A stretch of 64,000 nt of DNA from Xanthomarina gelatinilytica (GCF_000348685.1 NZ_ANLA01000007.1:1-64000), one strand, 5' to 3'. Shown: positions 42,579-51,182, counted from the first letter of the stretch. Translations and numbers: made by a program. The notes: generated by a model not told the origin, from the sequence alone.

Positions 42579-43892
42579 ATGGCAAAATTTGAATTAAAAC
42601 TCCCAAAAATGGGGGAAAGTGTTGCAGAAGCAACCATTACTTCTTGGTTAAAGGAAGTTGGTGATACCATTGAAGCAGACGAAGCAGTTTTAGAAATTGC
42701 AACAGATAAAGTAGATAGCGAAGTGCCTAGTGAAGTTGAAGGTGTTTTGGTTGAAAAACTTTTCAATGTGGACGATGTGGTTCAAGTAGGTCAAGTAATT
42801 GCAATTATTGAAACTGAAGGGCAAGGCTCTGCAGAAACAGCTGCTCCAAAAGCAGAAAGCAAACCAGACGCAGTCGCAGATCAAGCAGCTGTGGCTCAAG
42901 TAGCGCAAACGGTTGAAACAGCCAAAGAAACCGTAACAGCCATTAGTTCTTCGGAAGAAAGGTTTTATTCTCCTTTAGTTAAAAATATTGCCAAAAAAGA
43001 AGGCATCTCCCAAGCGGAATTAGATGCCATTTCAGGTACTGGCAAAGATGGTCGTGTTACCAAAAACGACATTTTAGCACATTTAGAGTCTAGAAGCTCT
43101 GCTCCACAGCCAACAAAAGCACCGGAAGCGCCAAAAGCTGCTCCTGCCAAAACAGAAAAAACGGCTCCTGTTGTGGCTAGTGGTGACGACGAAATTATAG
43201 AAATGACCAGAATGGGCAAAATCATTGCGCATCACATGGTAGAATCGGTTCAAACCTCTGCTCACGTGCAAAGCTTTATAGAAGCCGACGTGACCAAGAT
43301 TTGGAACTGGAGAAAGAAAGTGAAAGATGCTTTTGCAAAACGTGAAGGCGAAAACCTAACCTTTACCCCAATTTTCATGGAAGCCGTAGCAAAAGCCTTA
43401 CGCGATTTTCCAATGATGAATATTTCCGTTCAGGGAGACACCATTATCAAGAAGAAACACATTAATCTTGGTATGGCTGCCGCTTTGGGAGATGGCAACC
43501 TGATTGTTCCGGTTATAAAAGATGCCGATCAGCTTAATTTGGTAGGAATGACCAAAAAAGTTAACGATCTAGCCAATAGAGCCAGATTAAACCAGTTAAA
43601 ACCAGACGATATTCAAGGAGGAACTTATACAGTTACCAATGTTGGAACCTTTGGTAGTATTATGGGAACGCCAATTATCAACCAACCACAAGTTGGTATT
43701 TTGGCCCTTGGAGCCATTAGAAAAGTACCTGCAGTTGTTGAAACTCCTGAAGGCGATTTTATTGGTATCCGTTATAAAATGTTCTTATCCCATTCTTACG
43801 ACCACAGAGTTGTAAATGGTGCTCTTGGAGGCCAATTTGTAAAAGCTGTTAAAGACTATTTAGAAGGCTGGGATTCCAATAGAGAGATATAA
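42579..43892 (+). CDS. 2-oxoacid dehydrogenase E2 (dihydrolipoyl acyltransferase)
   Basis: A 437-aa E2 subunit. The lipoyl domain (1-80) has the lipoylated K44 in IATDKVDSEV. A linker rich in Ala, Pro and Lys is followed by the peripheral-subunit-binding domain at about 125-165 (SPLVKNIAKKEGISQAELD). The catalytic domain ends with HSYDHRVVNGALGG: H409 is present, but the partner usually Asp (HRVVDG) is Asn413. The closest match by eye is the branched-chain or generic 2-oxoacid dehydrogenase E2. E1 and E3 genes are not in the window, so the complex is inferred to use genes elsewhere. Confidence 0.9.
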   Translation: MAKFELKLPKMGESVAEATITSWLKEVGDTIEADEAVLEIATDKVDSEVPSEVEGVLVEKLFNVDDVVQVGQVIAIIETEGQGSAETAAPKAESKPDAVADQAAVAQVAQTVETAKETVTAISSSEERFYSPLVKNIAKKEGISQAELDAISGTGKDGRVTKNDILAHLESRSSAPQPTKAPEAPKAAPAKTEKTAPVVASGDDEIIEMTRMGKIIAHHMVESVQTSAHVQSFIEADVTKIWNWRKKVKDAFAKREGENLTFTPIFMEAVAKALRDFPMMNISVQGDTIIKKKHINLGMAAALGDGNLIVPVIKDADQLNLVGMTKKVNDLANRARLNQLKPDDIQGGTYTVTNVGTFGSIMGTPIINQPQVGILALGAIRKVPAVVETPEGDFIGIRYKMFLSHSYDHRVVNGALGGQFVKAVKDYLEGWDSNREI

Positions 43893-43907
43893 AACGGTTA
43901 TTCCAAG

Positions 43908-43945
43908 TTGTCACACTGAGCTTGTCGAAGTGTTGTCTAAGAATC
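43908..43945. repeat. Degenerate intergenic repeat fragment
   Basis: TTGTCACACTGAGCTTGTCGAAGTG resembles the TGTCA..CTGAGC..GTCGAAG core of the dispersed repeats, with the right half missing. It is followed by a terminator. Confidence 0.4.
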
Positions 43946-43958
43946 TTATATAATATAG

Positions 43959-43988
43959 AAAAGCACCATTTTAGGATGGTGCTTTTTT
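43959..43988. terminator. Terminator after the E2 gene
   Basis: Arms AAAAGCACCAT (43959-43969) and ATGGTGCTTTT (43976-43986), loop TTTAGG, then T residues. It separates the convergent E2 and esterase genes. Confidence 0.8.
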
Positions 43989-44014
43989 GTTTTAATAATA
44001 GTATTGTCTTAAGG

Positions 44015-44821
44015 TTAATTCAAAGCCCAAACCATTGCTTTTTTTTTGGTAGCCCTAAAAATGGTACTGTGCTTTTCGTTAGGCTCATCTTGGTAGTTCC
44101 AGGTCAGATTTTCGGGAGCTTTAGCTTCTAAAATCTTGGCGAGCTTTTGTGTGTGTTTGGAAATATCTTCTGCACCAGAACCTGCAAACCATAATTTTTT
44201 CTCATCAGAAGGAAAAACGGCTAAATGGTTGTTGGCTTCTTTAACCAAATTGAAATTGTTCCACCAAAGGGATGGATCCATGGCTATATAAAAATTAAAA
44301 GCTTCAGGCGCTATCAAAAAGGTTTCCATAACAAATAATCCTGCTAGAGATTCTCCAATAATCCCTTTTTTGTTTGTAGTTCTATAAGTGTTGTTGATTT
44401 TGGGCATCAACTCATCGGTTATAAATCCACGGAAATTCTTGGCACCATCAGTTAGTGGACAGTATTGCGCATCTGCTTCAACTTCTGAAAAACCGGTTAA
44501 GTCCCTCCCTCTTTCCGTGTTTTCAATACCAACAAGAATATAAGGTGGAATGTTTTTTTCTTCTATAAGCTTTGCAAGGGTATTTGCAATATGTGGAAAA
44601 TCTTCTTTGATGCCACCATCTGGCATATATAAAACTGGAAACGAATCGCTACCATTTTTATAAGTAGGAGGTAACCAAACATTAATTACTCTAGTTTCAT
44701 CAACCTGACTGGATGCTATTGTGAAATTGTCGTGTTCTGGAATGGGATCGTTATTCTGTGGCTTGTTTTTACAGCTTATGAGTAAGATTGAGAGTAATGC
44801 TAAAGAGAATGTTTTTTTCAT
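44015..44821 (-). CDS. Esterase-D-type lipoprotein hydrolase
   Basis: A 268-aa lipoprotein (signal MKKTFSLALLSILLISCKN, lipobox ISC) with an alpha/beta hydrolase domain. The elbow GESLAGLFVME carries the serine in the G-x-S-x-A/G context of esterase-D/enterochelin-esterase-like enzymes, and LPPTYKNGSDSFPVLYMPDGG matches the N-terminal strand of that group. It could hydrolyse a siderophore, a feruloyl ester or another ester in the periplasm. No siderophore genes are next to it, so the substrate is unassigned. It is monocistronic. Confidence 0.82.
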   Translation of the reverse strand: MKKTFSLALLSILLISCKNKPQNNDPIPEHDNFTIASSQVDETRVINVWLPPTYKNGSDSFPVLYMPDGGIKEDFPHIANTLAKLIEEKNIPPYILVGIENTERGRDLTGFSEVEADAQYCPLTDGAKNFRGFITDELMPKINNTYRTTNKKGIIGESLAGLFVMETFLIAPEAFNFYIAMDPSLWWNNFNLVKEANNHLAVFPSDEKKLWFAGSGAEDISKHTQKLAKILEAKAPENLTWNYQDEPNEKHSTIFRATKKKAMVWALN

Positions 44822-45008
44822 TTTCTATTTAAAAGAGTGTTTGTTCTGTAATTATTCTTGGTCAACTTTTACGCCTTGGTTTCGCTATTTGCAATAATGT
44901 TTGGCTTTGACTGGTTTTAATAAGAACGAAGGTCGCTTAATTATCCAATAAAGCCAAATTTCGGCAATTAGTTTTAGTTGATAGGTAGCCATTTTTATTT
45001 ATTCTAAG

Positions 45009-45016
45009 TATCTTTG
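45009..45016 (+). promoter_or_regulatory. -7 element (TATCTTTG) for the exonuclease gene
   Basis: Perfect TAnnTTTG match 17 bases before the start at 45034. No TTG at a usual -33 spacing. Confidence 0.45.
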
Positions 45017-45033
45017 CACAAATTTTAAAACAC

Positions 45034-45804
45034 ATGCAACTCAATCTTACAAAACCCATCTGTTTTTTCGATTTGGAAACCACGGGAGTTAATATTACCA
45101 ACGACCGAATTGTGGAAATTTCCATCTTAAAAGTCTATCCAGATGGCAAAGAAGAACGCTATACACGATTGGTAAACCCTACCATTCCCATTCCTCCAGA
45201 AGTGACAAAAGTCCATGGAATTTCAGATAAGGATGTGGCAGACAAACCCACTTTCAAGGAGCTGGCAAAGGAAATACACAACCTGATAAAAGATTCAGAT
45301 TTGGGTGGTTTTAACTCCAACAGGTTCGATATCCCACTTTTAGCTGAAGAAATGCTTCGCGCAGACATCGATTTTGACATGAAAAACAGACAATCTATCG
45401 ATGTGCAAACTATTTTTCATAAAATGGAACAAAGAACCTTAGTGGCTGCCTATAAATTTTATTGCGATAAAAACCTGGAAGATGCCCATAGCGCAGAGGC
45501 AGATACTTTGGCCACTTATGAAGTTTTAAAAGCCCAAGTTGCCAAGTATGACGAGTTGGAAAACAATACCAAGTTTTTGGCAGAGTTTAGCTCTAGAAAA
45601 AAGTTTGCAGATTTTGCCGGATTTTTAATCTATAACAAAGAAGGGGAAGAATGTTTCTCTTTTGGAAAACACAAAGGCAAACGTGTTGTGGATATTTTAG
45701 AGACCGAACCTGGTTATTTTGGTTGGTTACTGAATGCCGATTTCCCACTTTACACTAAAAAAGTGCTCACTTCAATTAAATTAAGGGACCTTAACAACAA
45801 ATAG
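45034..45804 (+). CDS. 3'-5' exonuclease (DnaQ-like) with C-terminal DUF3820
   Basis: A 256-aa protein with two domains. Residues 1-180 form a DEDDh exonuclease: D13 and E15 in FFDLETTG, a later Asp in GFNSNRFDIPLL, and HSAEAD for the His and last Asp. Residues about 205-256 form a DUF3820-like domain (SFGKHKGKRVVDILETEP, then GWLLNADFPLYTK). It should trim single-stranded DNA or RNA 3' ends. It is not the replicative proofreading subunit, because no Pol III partner is fused. A stand-alone DUF3820 protein also exists at 60905-61135. Confidence 0.9.
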   Translation: MQLNLTKPICFFDLETTGVNITNDRIVEISILKVYPDGKEERYTRLVNPTIPIPPEVTKVHGISDKDVADKPTFKELAKEIHNLIKDSDLGGFNSNRFDIPLLAEEMLRADIDFDMKNRQSIDVQTIFHKMEQRTLVAAYKFYCDKNLEDAHSAEADTLATYEVLKAQVAKYDELENNTKFLAEFSSRKKFADFAGFLIYNKEGEECFSFGKHKGKRVVDILETEPGYFGWLLNADFPLYTKKVLTSIKLRDLNNK

Positions 45805-45811
45805 ATTAGTT

Positions 45812-45891
45812 TGTCATTCCTGCGAAGGCAGGAAACCATAAAGCAAGAAATTAATAATAAAAAAGAGATTCCTGCCTTCGCAGGAATGACA
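45812..45891. repeat. Inverted-repeat element with 23-base arms
   Basis: The left arm (45812-45834) begins TGTCATTCCTGCGAAGGCAG; the right arm (45869-45891) is its exact complement and ends at TGACA; a 34-base spacer lies between. Each arm also contains the small palindrome CCTGCGAAGGCAGG. It ends five bases before the FAH-family start codon, so the RNA leader of that gene would include the whole structure. Confidence 0.75.
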
Positions 45892-45896
45892 GAAAT

Positions 45897-46508
45897 ATGA
45901 AGCTCATTTGCATTGGAAGAAATTATACAGACCATATCAAGGAGTTGGATAACGAAAAACCAACAGATCCTGTGGTGTTTTTAAAACCAGATACAGCTGT
46001 TTTATTAAAGAAACAGCCTTTTTTTATACCAGATTTTTCCAACGATGTACATCATGAAGTGGAAGTTTTGGTAAAAATCAGTAAAGTGGGAAAGTATATC
46101 GATAAAAAATTTGCCCACAAATACTATAACGAAATAGGGCTGGGAATAGACTTTACAGCTAGGGATTTACAGGCAAAACTTAAAGAAAAAGGATTGCCAT
46201 GGGAAAAAGCCAAAGCCTTTGATGGGGCAGCAGTTGTAGGCAATTGGATGGCTAAAGAAGAAATCATGGACATAAATAACCTGTCTTTTTCCCTAGAAAA
46301 AAACGGACAAGTGGTACAAGCTGGAAATACCAGCCACATGCTCTGGAAAATAGATGAATTGATAGAATATATCTCAAAATATTTTACTTTAAAGATTGGA
46401 GATATTATCTTTACAGGAACTCCAGCAGGAGTTGGAAGTGTATCTGCTAACGATAAATTAGAGGGATTTATAGAAAGCAAACAAATGTTTTCAATAACAG
46501 TAAAATAA
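45897..46508 (+). CDS. Fumarylacetoacetate hydrolase family protein
   Basis: A 203-aa FAH-fold enzyme, the short single-domain form. KLICIGRNYTDHIKEL and VVFLKPDTAVL are the usual start; HHEVEVLVKI (with E, E) and DFTARDLQ (with D) are the Mg-binding residues, and FTGTPAGVGSV is the C-terminal substrate loop. Members cleave C-C bonds or decarboxylate 2-oxo acids such as oxaloacetate or acylpyruvates, so the exact reaction is open. The start codon at 45897 follows directly after the inverted repeat. The HPt gene begins one base after its stop. Confidence 0.9.
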   Translation: MKLICIGRNYTDHIKELDNEKPTDPVVFLKPDTAVLLKKQPFFIPDFSNDVHHEVEVLVKISKVGKYIDKKFAHKYYNEIGLGIDFTARDLQAKLKEKGLPWEKAKAFDGAAVVGNWMAKEEIMDINNLSFSLEKNGQVVQAGNTSHMLWKIDELIEYISKYFTLKIGDIIFTGTPAGVGSVSANDKLEGFIESKQMFSITVK

Positions 46509-46509
46509 C

Positions 46510-46851
46510 ATGGAAAAACACTACAAATTATTTAGGGTACGCGAATTGGCAGATAACGACGAAGAATTTATTGCTACATTGGCAGCCGCATTTTTAGAAG
46601 AAGTTCCCGAAGATGCAGATCGTTTAAAAGAAGCCGTTTCAAACAAGGATTACTACACTGCGTATCAAGCTGCGCATAAAATGAAACCCACTGTGGATTT
46701 ATTTGAACTGGGTGTGCTTCAAGATTTAATTGAAGTTCAAGACTGGGGAAAATTTGAAAAAACAGGTATGGATATCTCTGGGAAACTGGAAATTGTATTA
46801 ACGGCTATAGAAAACGCTTCCAAAGAATTAAAAGCAGACTTTAATCTGTAA
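46510..46851 (+). CDS. HPt phosphotransfer domain protein
   Basis: A 113-aa stand-alone histidine phosphotransfer protein, a four-helix bundle. The phosphorylatable H56 lies in YQAAHKMKPTVDLFEL, where the usual HxLKG pattern is altered to HKMKPT. An acidic helix precedes it (FIATLAAAFLEEVPEDADRL). HPt proteins pass phosphate between hybrid histidine kinases and response regulators. No kinase or regulator is encoded nearby. It lies one base after the FAH gene and its stop overlaps the cinA start (TAATG), so it is a coupled member of this operon. Confidence 0.85.
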   Translation: MEKHYKLFRVRELADNDEEFIATLAAAFLEEVPEDADRLKEAVSNKDYYTAYQAAHKMKPTVDLFELGVLQDLIEVQDWGKFEKTGMDISGKLEIVLTAIENASKELKADFNL

Positions 46852-48098
46852 TGCAGGCAGAAATCATTACCATAGGAGACGAAATCCTTATTGGTCAAAT
46901 TGTAGATACCAATTCGGCCTATATAAGTAAGGTTTTGAACAATAAAGGTATTTCGGTATACCAAATCACTTCTGTGCAGGATGATAAAGCCCATATTTTA
47001 AAATCTTTAAAAGAAGCTGAAGAGAATGCCGATATCATCATCATCACTGGAGGTTTAGGGCCAACAAAAGATGATATTACCAAAAAAACCATTGCAGCGT
47101 ATTTTAATGATACCTTGGTGCAAAACAAAGCTGTTTTAAAAAACATAGAATACCTTTGGGAACATTACATCAAACAACCATTGGCACAAGTAAATATCGA
47201 TCAGGCCCTTGTGCCCTCAAAAGCACAAGTGTTGATGAACGTGAATGGAAGTGCCCCAGGCATGTGGATAGAACATAACGGAAAAGTGTTTATTTCGCTA
47301 CCTGGTGTTCCTTTTGAAATGAAAGCCCTAATGGAAAACCAGGTCATTCCCAAATTAAGGGAAACCTATCAGTTTCCATATATCAAGCATACCACTTTGT
47401 TAACCTATGGTTTGGGCGAGAGTTCCTTGGCTGCAAGAATTGAAACGTGGGAAGACCAGTTACCTGCTTTTATGAAACTGGCGTATTTGCCAGGCTTGGG
47501 AAGGGTTAGGCTGCGTTTGTCTGCAAAGCACATGGACAAAGCCTTGGTGGAGTCCAGCATGCAAGAACAAATAGACCTGCTCTTGCCACAGATAAAGGAT
47601 GTGTTTGTGGGCTTTGAATCAGACGATTCCATAGAAGCCATTCTTGGTAACCAGCTTACACATTTGGGGAAAACCGTTGCCACTGCAGAAAGTTGTACAG
47701 GAGGGAAAATAGCAGAATCCTTTACTAAAATTCCAGGAGCATCAAAATATTTTAAAGGTTCAGTGGTAAGTTATGCCACACAAGCCAAAATAGATGTTTT
47801 AAAAGTGCCGGAATCACTAATTAAGGAACATTCGGTTGTGAGTGCGCCAGTGGCTGAGGCCATGGCCAAACAGGTTTTGGATTTGTTTAAATCGGATTAC
47901 GCCATAGCAACAACAGGAAATGCTGGCCCAGACAAAGGGGATTCGGTAGCTGAAGTGGGAACCGTTTTTATAGCTATTGCTACAAAAGACAGGGTTTTTT
48001 CAGAAGAATTCCATTTGGGGAATCATCGAACCAAAGTTATTAGGAAAGCTGTAAACAAAGCTTTTGAAATGCTTCAAAAAGAAATTTTAAAAAAGTAA
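46851..48098 (+). CDS. cinA: CinA-like protein (nicotinamide-nucleotide amidase)
   Basis: A 415-aa CinA. The N-terminal domain (to about 170) is of the MoCF/molybdopterin-binding type (EIITIGDEILIGQIVDTN, TGGLGPTKDD), with ADP-ribose-pyrophosphatase-like activity in some members. The C-terminal domain (about 255-415) carries AESCTGGKIAESFTKIPGAS and FKGSVVSYATQAKI, the nicotinamide-nucleotide amidohydrolase (PncC) signature. Together they recycle pyridine nucleotides. The start overlaps the HPt stop by one base. Length is normal. Confidence 0.95.
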   Translation: MQAEIITIGDEILIGQIVDTNSAYISKVLNNKGISVYQITSVQDDKAHILKSLKEAEENADIIIITGGLGPTKDDITKKTIAAYFNDTLVQNKAVLKNIEYLWEHYIKQPLAQVNIDQALVPSKAQVLMNVNGSAPGMWIEHNGKVFISLPGVPFEMKALMENQVIPKLRETYQFPYIKHTTLLTYGLGESSLAARIETWEDQLPAFMKLAYLPGLGRVRLRLSAKHMDKALVESSMQEQIDLLLPQIKDVFVGFESDDSIEAILGNQLTHLGKTVATAESCTGGKIAESFTKIPGASKYFKGSVVSYATQAKIDVLKVPESLIKEHSVVSAPVAEAMAKQVLDLFKSDYAIATTGNAGPDKGDSVAEVGTVFIAIATKDRVFSEEFHLGNHRTKVIRKAVNKAFEMLQKEILKK

Positions 48099-48107
48099 CA
48101 ATTTTAG

Positions 48108-48139
48108 TTTGTTGATATTGTAAAGTTTTACTAAATTTG
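48108..48139 (+). promoter_or_regulatory. Bacteroidota-type promoter for the L28-L33-DUF4295 operon
   Basis: TTTGTTG at 48108-48114 and TAAATTTG at 48132-48139; the spacing is 17-20 bases depending on which TTG is used. The L28 start is at 48213, giving a leader of about 65-70 nt. Confidence 0.65.
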
Positions 48140-48212
48140 CAGCCTGTTTAAAAACATCTCAAAAGATTTTTTGAAAAACAGGAACAAATAACAATATTTA
48201 AAGTTAGAAGAA

Positions 48213-48449
48213 ATGTCAAGAGTTTGTGAACTTACTGGAAAGAAAGCGATGGTTGGAAACAACGTGTCTCACGCAATGAACAAAACAAAGCGTAAATTTG
48301 ATGCAAATCTTATTAAAAAGCGTTTTTATCTTCCAGAAGAAGATAAGTGGGTAACTTTAAAAGTTTCAACTGCAGCATTAAAAACAATCAATAAAATTGG
48401 TATTGCAGCTGCAATTAAAGAAGCTAAATCTAAAGGGTTTTATAAATAA
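48213..48449 (+). CDS. rpmB: 50S ribosomal protein L28
   Basis: A 78-aa L28 (bL28), starting MSRVCELTGKKAMVGNNVSH with the conserved C-E-L-T-G-K. The basic segment KRKFDANLIKKRF and the LKVSTAALKTI region match the family. It binds 23S rRNA late in 50S assembly. It is the first gene of a three-gene unit with L33 and DUF4295. Confidence 0.97.
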   Translation: MSRVCELTGKKAMVGNNVSHAMNKTKRKFDANLIKKRFYLPEEDKWVTLKVSTAALKTINKIGIAAAIKEAKSKGFYK

Positions 48450-48473
48450 TAGCCTCAATTAAAAGTTAAGAAA

Positions 48474-48656
48474 ATGGCAAAGAAAGGTAACAGAATACAA
48501 GTAATTTTAGAATGCACAGAGCATAAAGAGTCTGGACAACCAGGAACTTCTAGATATATTACTACCAAGAATAAAAAGAACACGCCAGATAGAATGGAAA
48601 TTAAAAAATTCAATCCTATCTTAAAGAGAATGACTGTTCACAAAGAAATTAAATAA
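48474..48656 (+). CDS. rpmG: 50S ribosomal protein L33
   Basis: A 60-aa L33 (bL33), [20 protein letters not shown]. There is only one Cys (in LECTEH), so this is a form without the zinc-ribbon C4 set. That zinc-free form is common where a second copy exists, and no second copy is visible here. It is 24 bases after the L28 stop. The [23 protein letters not shown] motif is diagnostic. Confidence 0.97.
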   Translation: MAKKGNRIQVILECTEHKESGQPGTSRYITTKNKKNTPDRMEIKKFNPILKRMTVHKEIK

Positions 48657-48732
48657 TTAGAGGTTTTTAGAAATAAAAACGTCAAATAATATAAATTAGA
48701 AAACTTATTTTAAGTTTTAAAAAGCATAAAAC

Positions 48733-48885
48733 ATGGCAAAGAAATCAGTTGCATCGTTACAAACAGGATCTAAAAGATTAACAAAAGCTATAAAAATGGT
48801 GAAATCTCCTAAAACAGGAGCTTACATGTTTGTTGAATCAATTATGTCACCTGAACAAGTAAACGAGTGGTTATCTAAACAATAA
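48733..48885 (+). CDS. DUF4295 family protein
   Basis: A 50-aa basic protein read by hand: MAKKSVASLQTGSKRLTKAI to start, SPKTGAYMFVESIMSPEQV in the middle, and an LSKQ end. This is the small Bacteroidota family DUF4295, encoded after L28 and L33 in that phylum, which suggests a ribosome-associated role. The function is not known to me. A terminator follows 23 bases later. Confidence 0.9.
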   Translation: MAKKSVASLQTGSKRLTKAIKMVKSPKTGAYMFVESIMSPEQVNEWLSKQ

Positions 48886-48908
48886 TCCTGCTTGTTATAC
48901 AATTTTTT

Positions 48909-48946
48909 AAGCTGCTTTCTATTTTAGAGAGCAGCTTTTATTTTAT
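48909..48946 (+). terminator. Terminator of the L28-L33-DUF4295 operon
   Basis: Arms AAGCTGCTTTCT (48909-48920) and AGAGAGCAGCTT (48926-48937) with one G-U wobble, loop ATTTT, then TTTATTTTA. It separates this operon from ftsY. Confidence 0.75.
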
Positions 48947-49033
48947 ATTTACACCACTAAAGAATGACAATTGTTCAGCCAAGCAATTAAGGCAAGGCTT
49001 TTGTTTTAAGAAACGTAATTGAATTGACATAAC

Positions 49034-50008
49034 ATGAGTTTTTTTAAAAAAATATTTTCTTCTGAAAAAAAAGAAACACTGGATAAAGGATTGGAGAAAT
49101 CCAAAACCAATTTCTTCAATAAGTTAAGCAAGGCTGTTGCCGGAAAATCCAAAGTAGACGACGAGGTTCTGGATAATCTGGAGGAAATCCTTGTAACCAG
49201 TGATGTTGGTGTAAACACAACCCTAAAAATTATTGAAAGAATAGAAGCTCGTGTGCAACAGGACAAATATCTGGGAACCGATGAGCTAAATAAAATCCTA
49301 CGTGAGGAAATAGCTGGCTTATTAAGTGAAACCAATTCTGGGGAAGATACCGAGTATACCATTCCCAAATTGCCTGACTCTGCAGGTGGAGGTAAAACAC
49401 CTTATGTGTTAATGGTTGTTGGAGTAAATGGGGTAGGAAAAACAACCACCATTGGTAAGTTGGCTTATCAATTTAAAAAACAAGGTTTGCATGTGGTTTT
49501 AGGTGCAGCAGATACCTTTAGGGCTGCAGCCATAGATCAATTGCAGGTTTGGGCAGATCGCGTAGATGTGCCTATGGTAAAACAAGCCATGGGTAGCGAT
49601 CCAGCTTCTGTAGCATTTGATGCTGTGCAATCTGGCGTTAAACAACAGGCAGATGTGATAATTATTGATACGGCTGGACGTTTGCACAACAAGGTAAACC
49701 TCATGAATGAGCTAACCAAAGTAAAACGTGTCATGCAAAAAGTAGTACCCGATGCACCTCATGATGTCCTATTGGTATTAGATGGTTCTACAGGGCAAAA
49801 CGCCTTTGAACAGGCTAAACAGTTTACTGCAGCTACTGAAGTTACCTCACTTGCCGTGACCAAATTGGATGGCACAGCCAAAGGTGGTGTCGTGATTGGT
49901 ATTAGCGATCAGTTTCAAATTCCTGTGAAATATATTGGAGTAGGGGAAGGCATCGAAGATCTTCAAGTATTCAACAAATACGAGTTTGTGGATTCGTTTT
50001 TTAAATAA
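49034..50008 (+). CDS. ftsY: Signal recognition particle receptor FtsY
   Basis: A 324-aa FtsY. The NG domain is standard: GVNGVGKTTT (130-139, G1), DTFRAAAIDQL (G2), DTAGR (G3) and TKLDGTAKGG (G4). The N domain is preceded by only a short basic tail (MSFFKKIFSSEKKETLDK), without the long acidic A domain of E. coli. FtsY docks SRP-bound ribosomes at the membrane. The following gene on the other strand ends 20 bases downstream, with no terminator visible. Confidence 0.97.
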   Translation: MSFFKKIFSSEKKETLDKGLEKSKTNFFNKLSKAVAGKSKVDDEVLDNLEEILVTSDVGVNTTLKIIERIEARVQQDKYLGTDELNKILREEIAGLLSETNSGEDTEYTIPKLPDSAGGGKTPYVLMVVGVNGVGKTTTIGKLAYQFKKQGLHVVLGAADTFRAAAIDQLQVWADRVDVPMVKQAMGSDPASVAFDAVQSGVKQQADVIIIDTAGRLHNKVNLMNELTKVKRVMQKVVPDAPHDVLLVLDGSTGQNAFEQAKQFTAATEVTSLAVTKLDGTAKGGVVIGISDQFQIPVKYIGVGEGIEDLQVFNKYEFVDSFFK

Positions 50009-50028
50009 AAATGTTATATATATTGAAT

Positions 50029-51012
50029 TTACTGTTTTACGTATTCAGCATAGAAACCGGGATATTCGATGTTTAAATCAATGTTGTATAATATTATTAA
50101 ATCGCCATTTGGTTTGATTTCGGCATAATTACCATACATCATATTAGCATAAGCACCTTGAAATAATTGTTGCTCTGGAACTTCAATCTCACCACAAGAG
50201 TTTCTAAAATTAAAACCTTGATCTGTATCTGGAGAAAATGAACCTCTAGGCCATAGGCCAGTTGTTTCTGTTTTATAATAATTAGGAGAAACTAAAACAA
50301 TAGTTTCAATTCCATGATCATAAGAAAATCCGTCATCTCTAGTAACAGTAACATGATAGGATCCAGCTAAATCTTGAGAAGCTGTAGTTACAACCAAGGG
50401 ATCAGAAGACGCACTAAAACCATCTATACCACAATAGGCTTTAACATATATATCATAGGTGGTTCCTGCTTCAAGATATGTATCAATTGTTGTAAAATTA
50501 TCTGTTGCATTTAAAACTCTTCCAGTGCCCAAACTAAAACCTGTTATGCCGTATTCAATTTTGAAATCCGATTCTCCATTTGAATCCCAATTTAAAGAAA
50601 TACTACATATATCAACAGAATCTACATTTAGGGAAGTTGGTTTCTGGCATGCTGTTTCTGTAATAAATATGACAGGACCTATGACATCGCTAAAATTTGT
50701 GTCACTACATTTTGTTGTCAGATAAACATCATAGGAAGTGTCTTGTGCAAGATCAGTTAATTCGTAACCTAATCCAGAAGTCGAAATAGTATTTCCTTGT
50801 CCTTGGGTAAATCCAGAAACTCCATATTCAATTTCATAAGAAACAGCATTATTTGCAGTCCAATTTAGTGTTGCGGAATTGACTGTAATTGAATTGATTG
50901 ATATATTAGCTGGAGAAGCACAGGTAATTTGATCATTAGTATCATCTGAGTTATCATTTGAACAACTAAATACAAATAATGTTATGGAAAGTAGGATGAA
51001 AAATTTTTTCAT
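50029..51012 (-). CDS. Fibronectin type III lipoprotein
   Basis: A 327-aa lipoprotein: signal MKKFFILLSITLFVFSC with lipobox FSC and a tether SNDNSDDTND. Two Fn3-like repeats follow, at about 31-118 and 122-210. Each has a leading Cys-containing strand (ITCASPANISI, TACQKPTSLNV) and a Y-x-I-E/K-Y-G-x-x-G-F motif. The remaining 110 residues, with a single C (NSCGEIEVPE), are of unknown type. It is probably a surface or periplasmic binding protein. Nothing functional adjoins it. Confidence 0.82.
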   Translation of the reverse strand: MKKFFILLSITLFVFSCSNDNSDDTNDQITCASPANISINSITVNSATLNWTANNAVSYEIEYGVSGFTQGQGNTISTSGLGYELTDLAQDTSYDVYLTTKCSDTNFSDVIGPVIFITETACQKPTSLNVDSVDICSISLNWDSNGESDFKIEYGITGFSLGTGRVLNATDNFTTIDTYLEAGTTYDIYVKAYCGIDGFSASSDPLVVTTASQDLAGSYHVTVTRDDGFSYDHGIETIVLVSPNYYKTETTGLWPRGSFSPDTDQGFNFRNSCGEIEVPEQQLFQGAYANMMYGNYAEIKPNGDLIILYNIDLNIEYPGFYAEYVKQ

Positions 51013-51118
51013 AATAAATTTTGTGAGGTATTTTGACAGCTAATATAAAATTTTAATGTCTTATTAAAGGTTTCGTCATTCAAAAAATATTTAGTGTTAT
51101 TAACTCTAAAAAGAAGCT

Positions 51119-51126
51119 TATCTTTG
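51119..51126 (+). promoter_or_regulatory. -7 element (TATCTTTG) for rimO
   Basis: Perfect TAnnTTTG match 56 bases before the rimO start at 51183. No clear TTG at -33. Confidence 0.4.
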
Positions 51127-51182
51127 CAGCCTGTAAAAAAACGAAATAGTATTCAAACACCCGTTATTTTCGGGAAAAGCTT

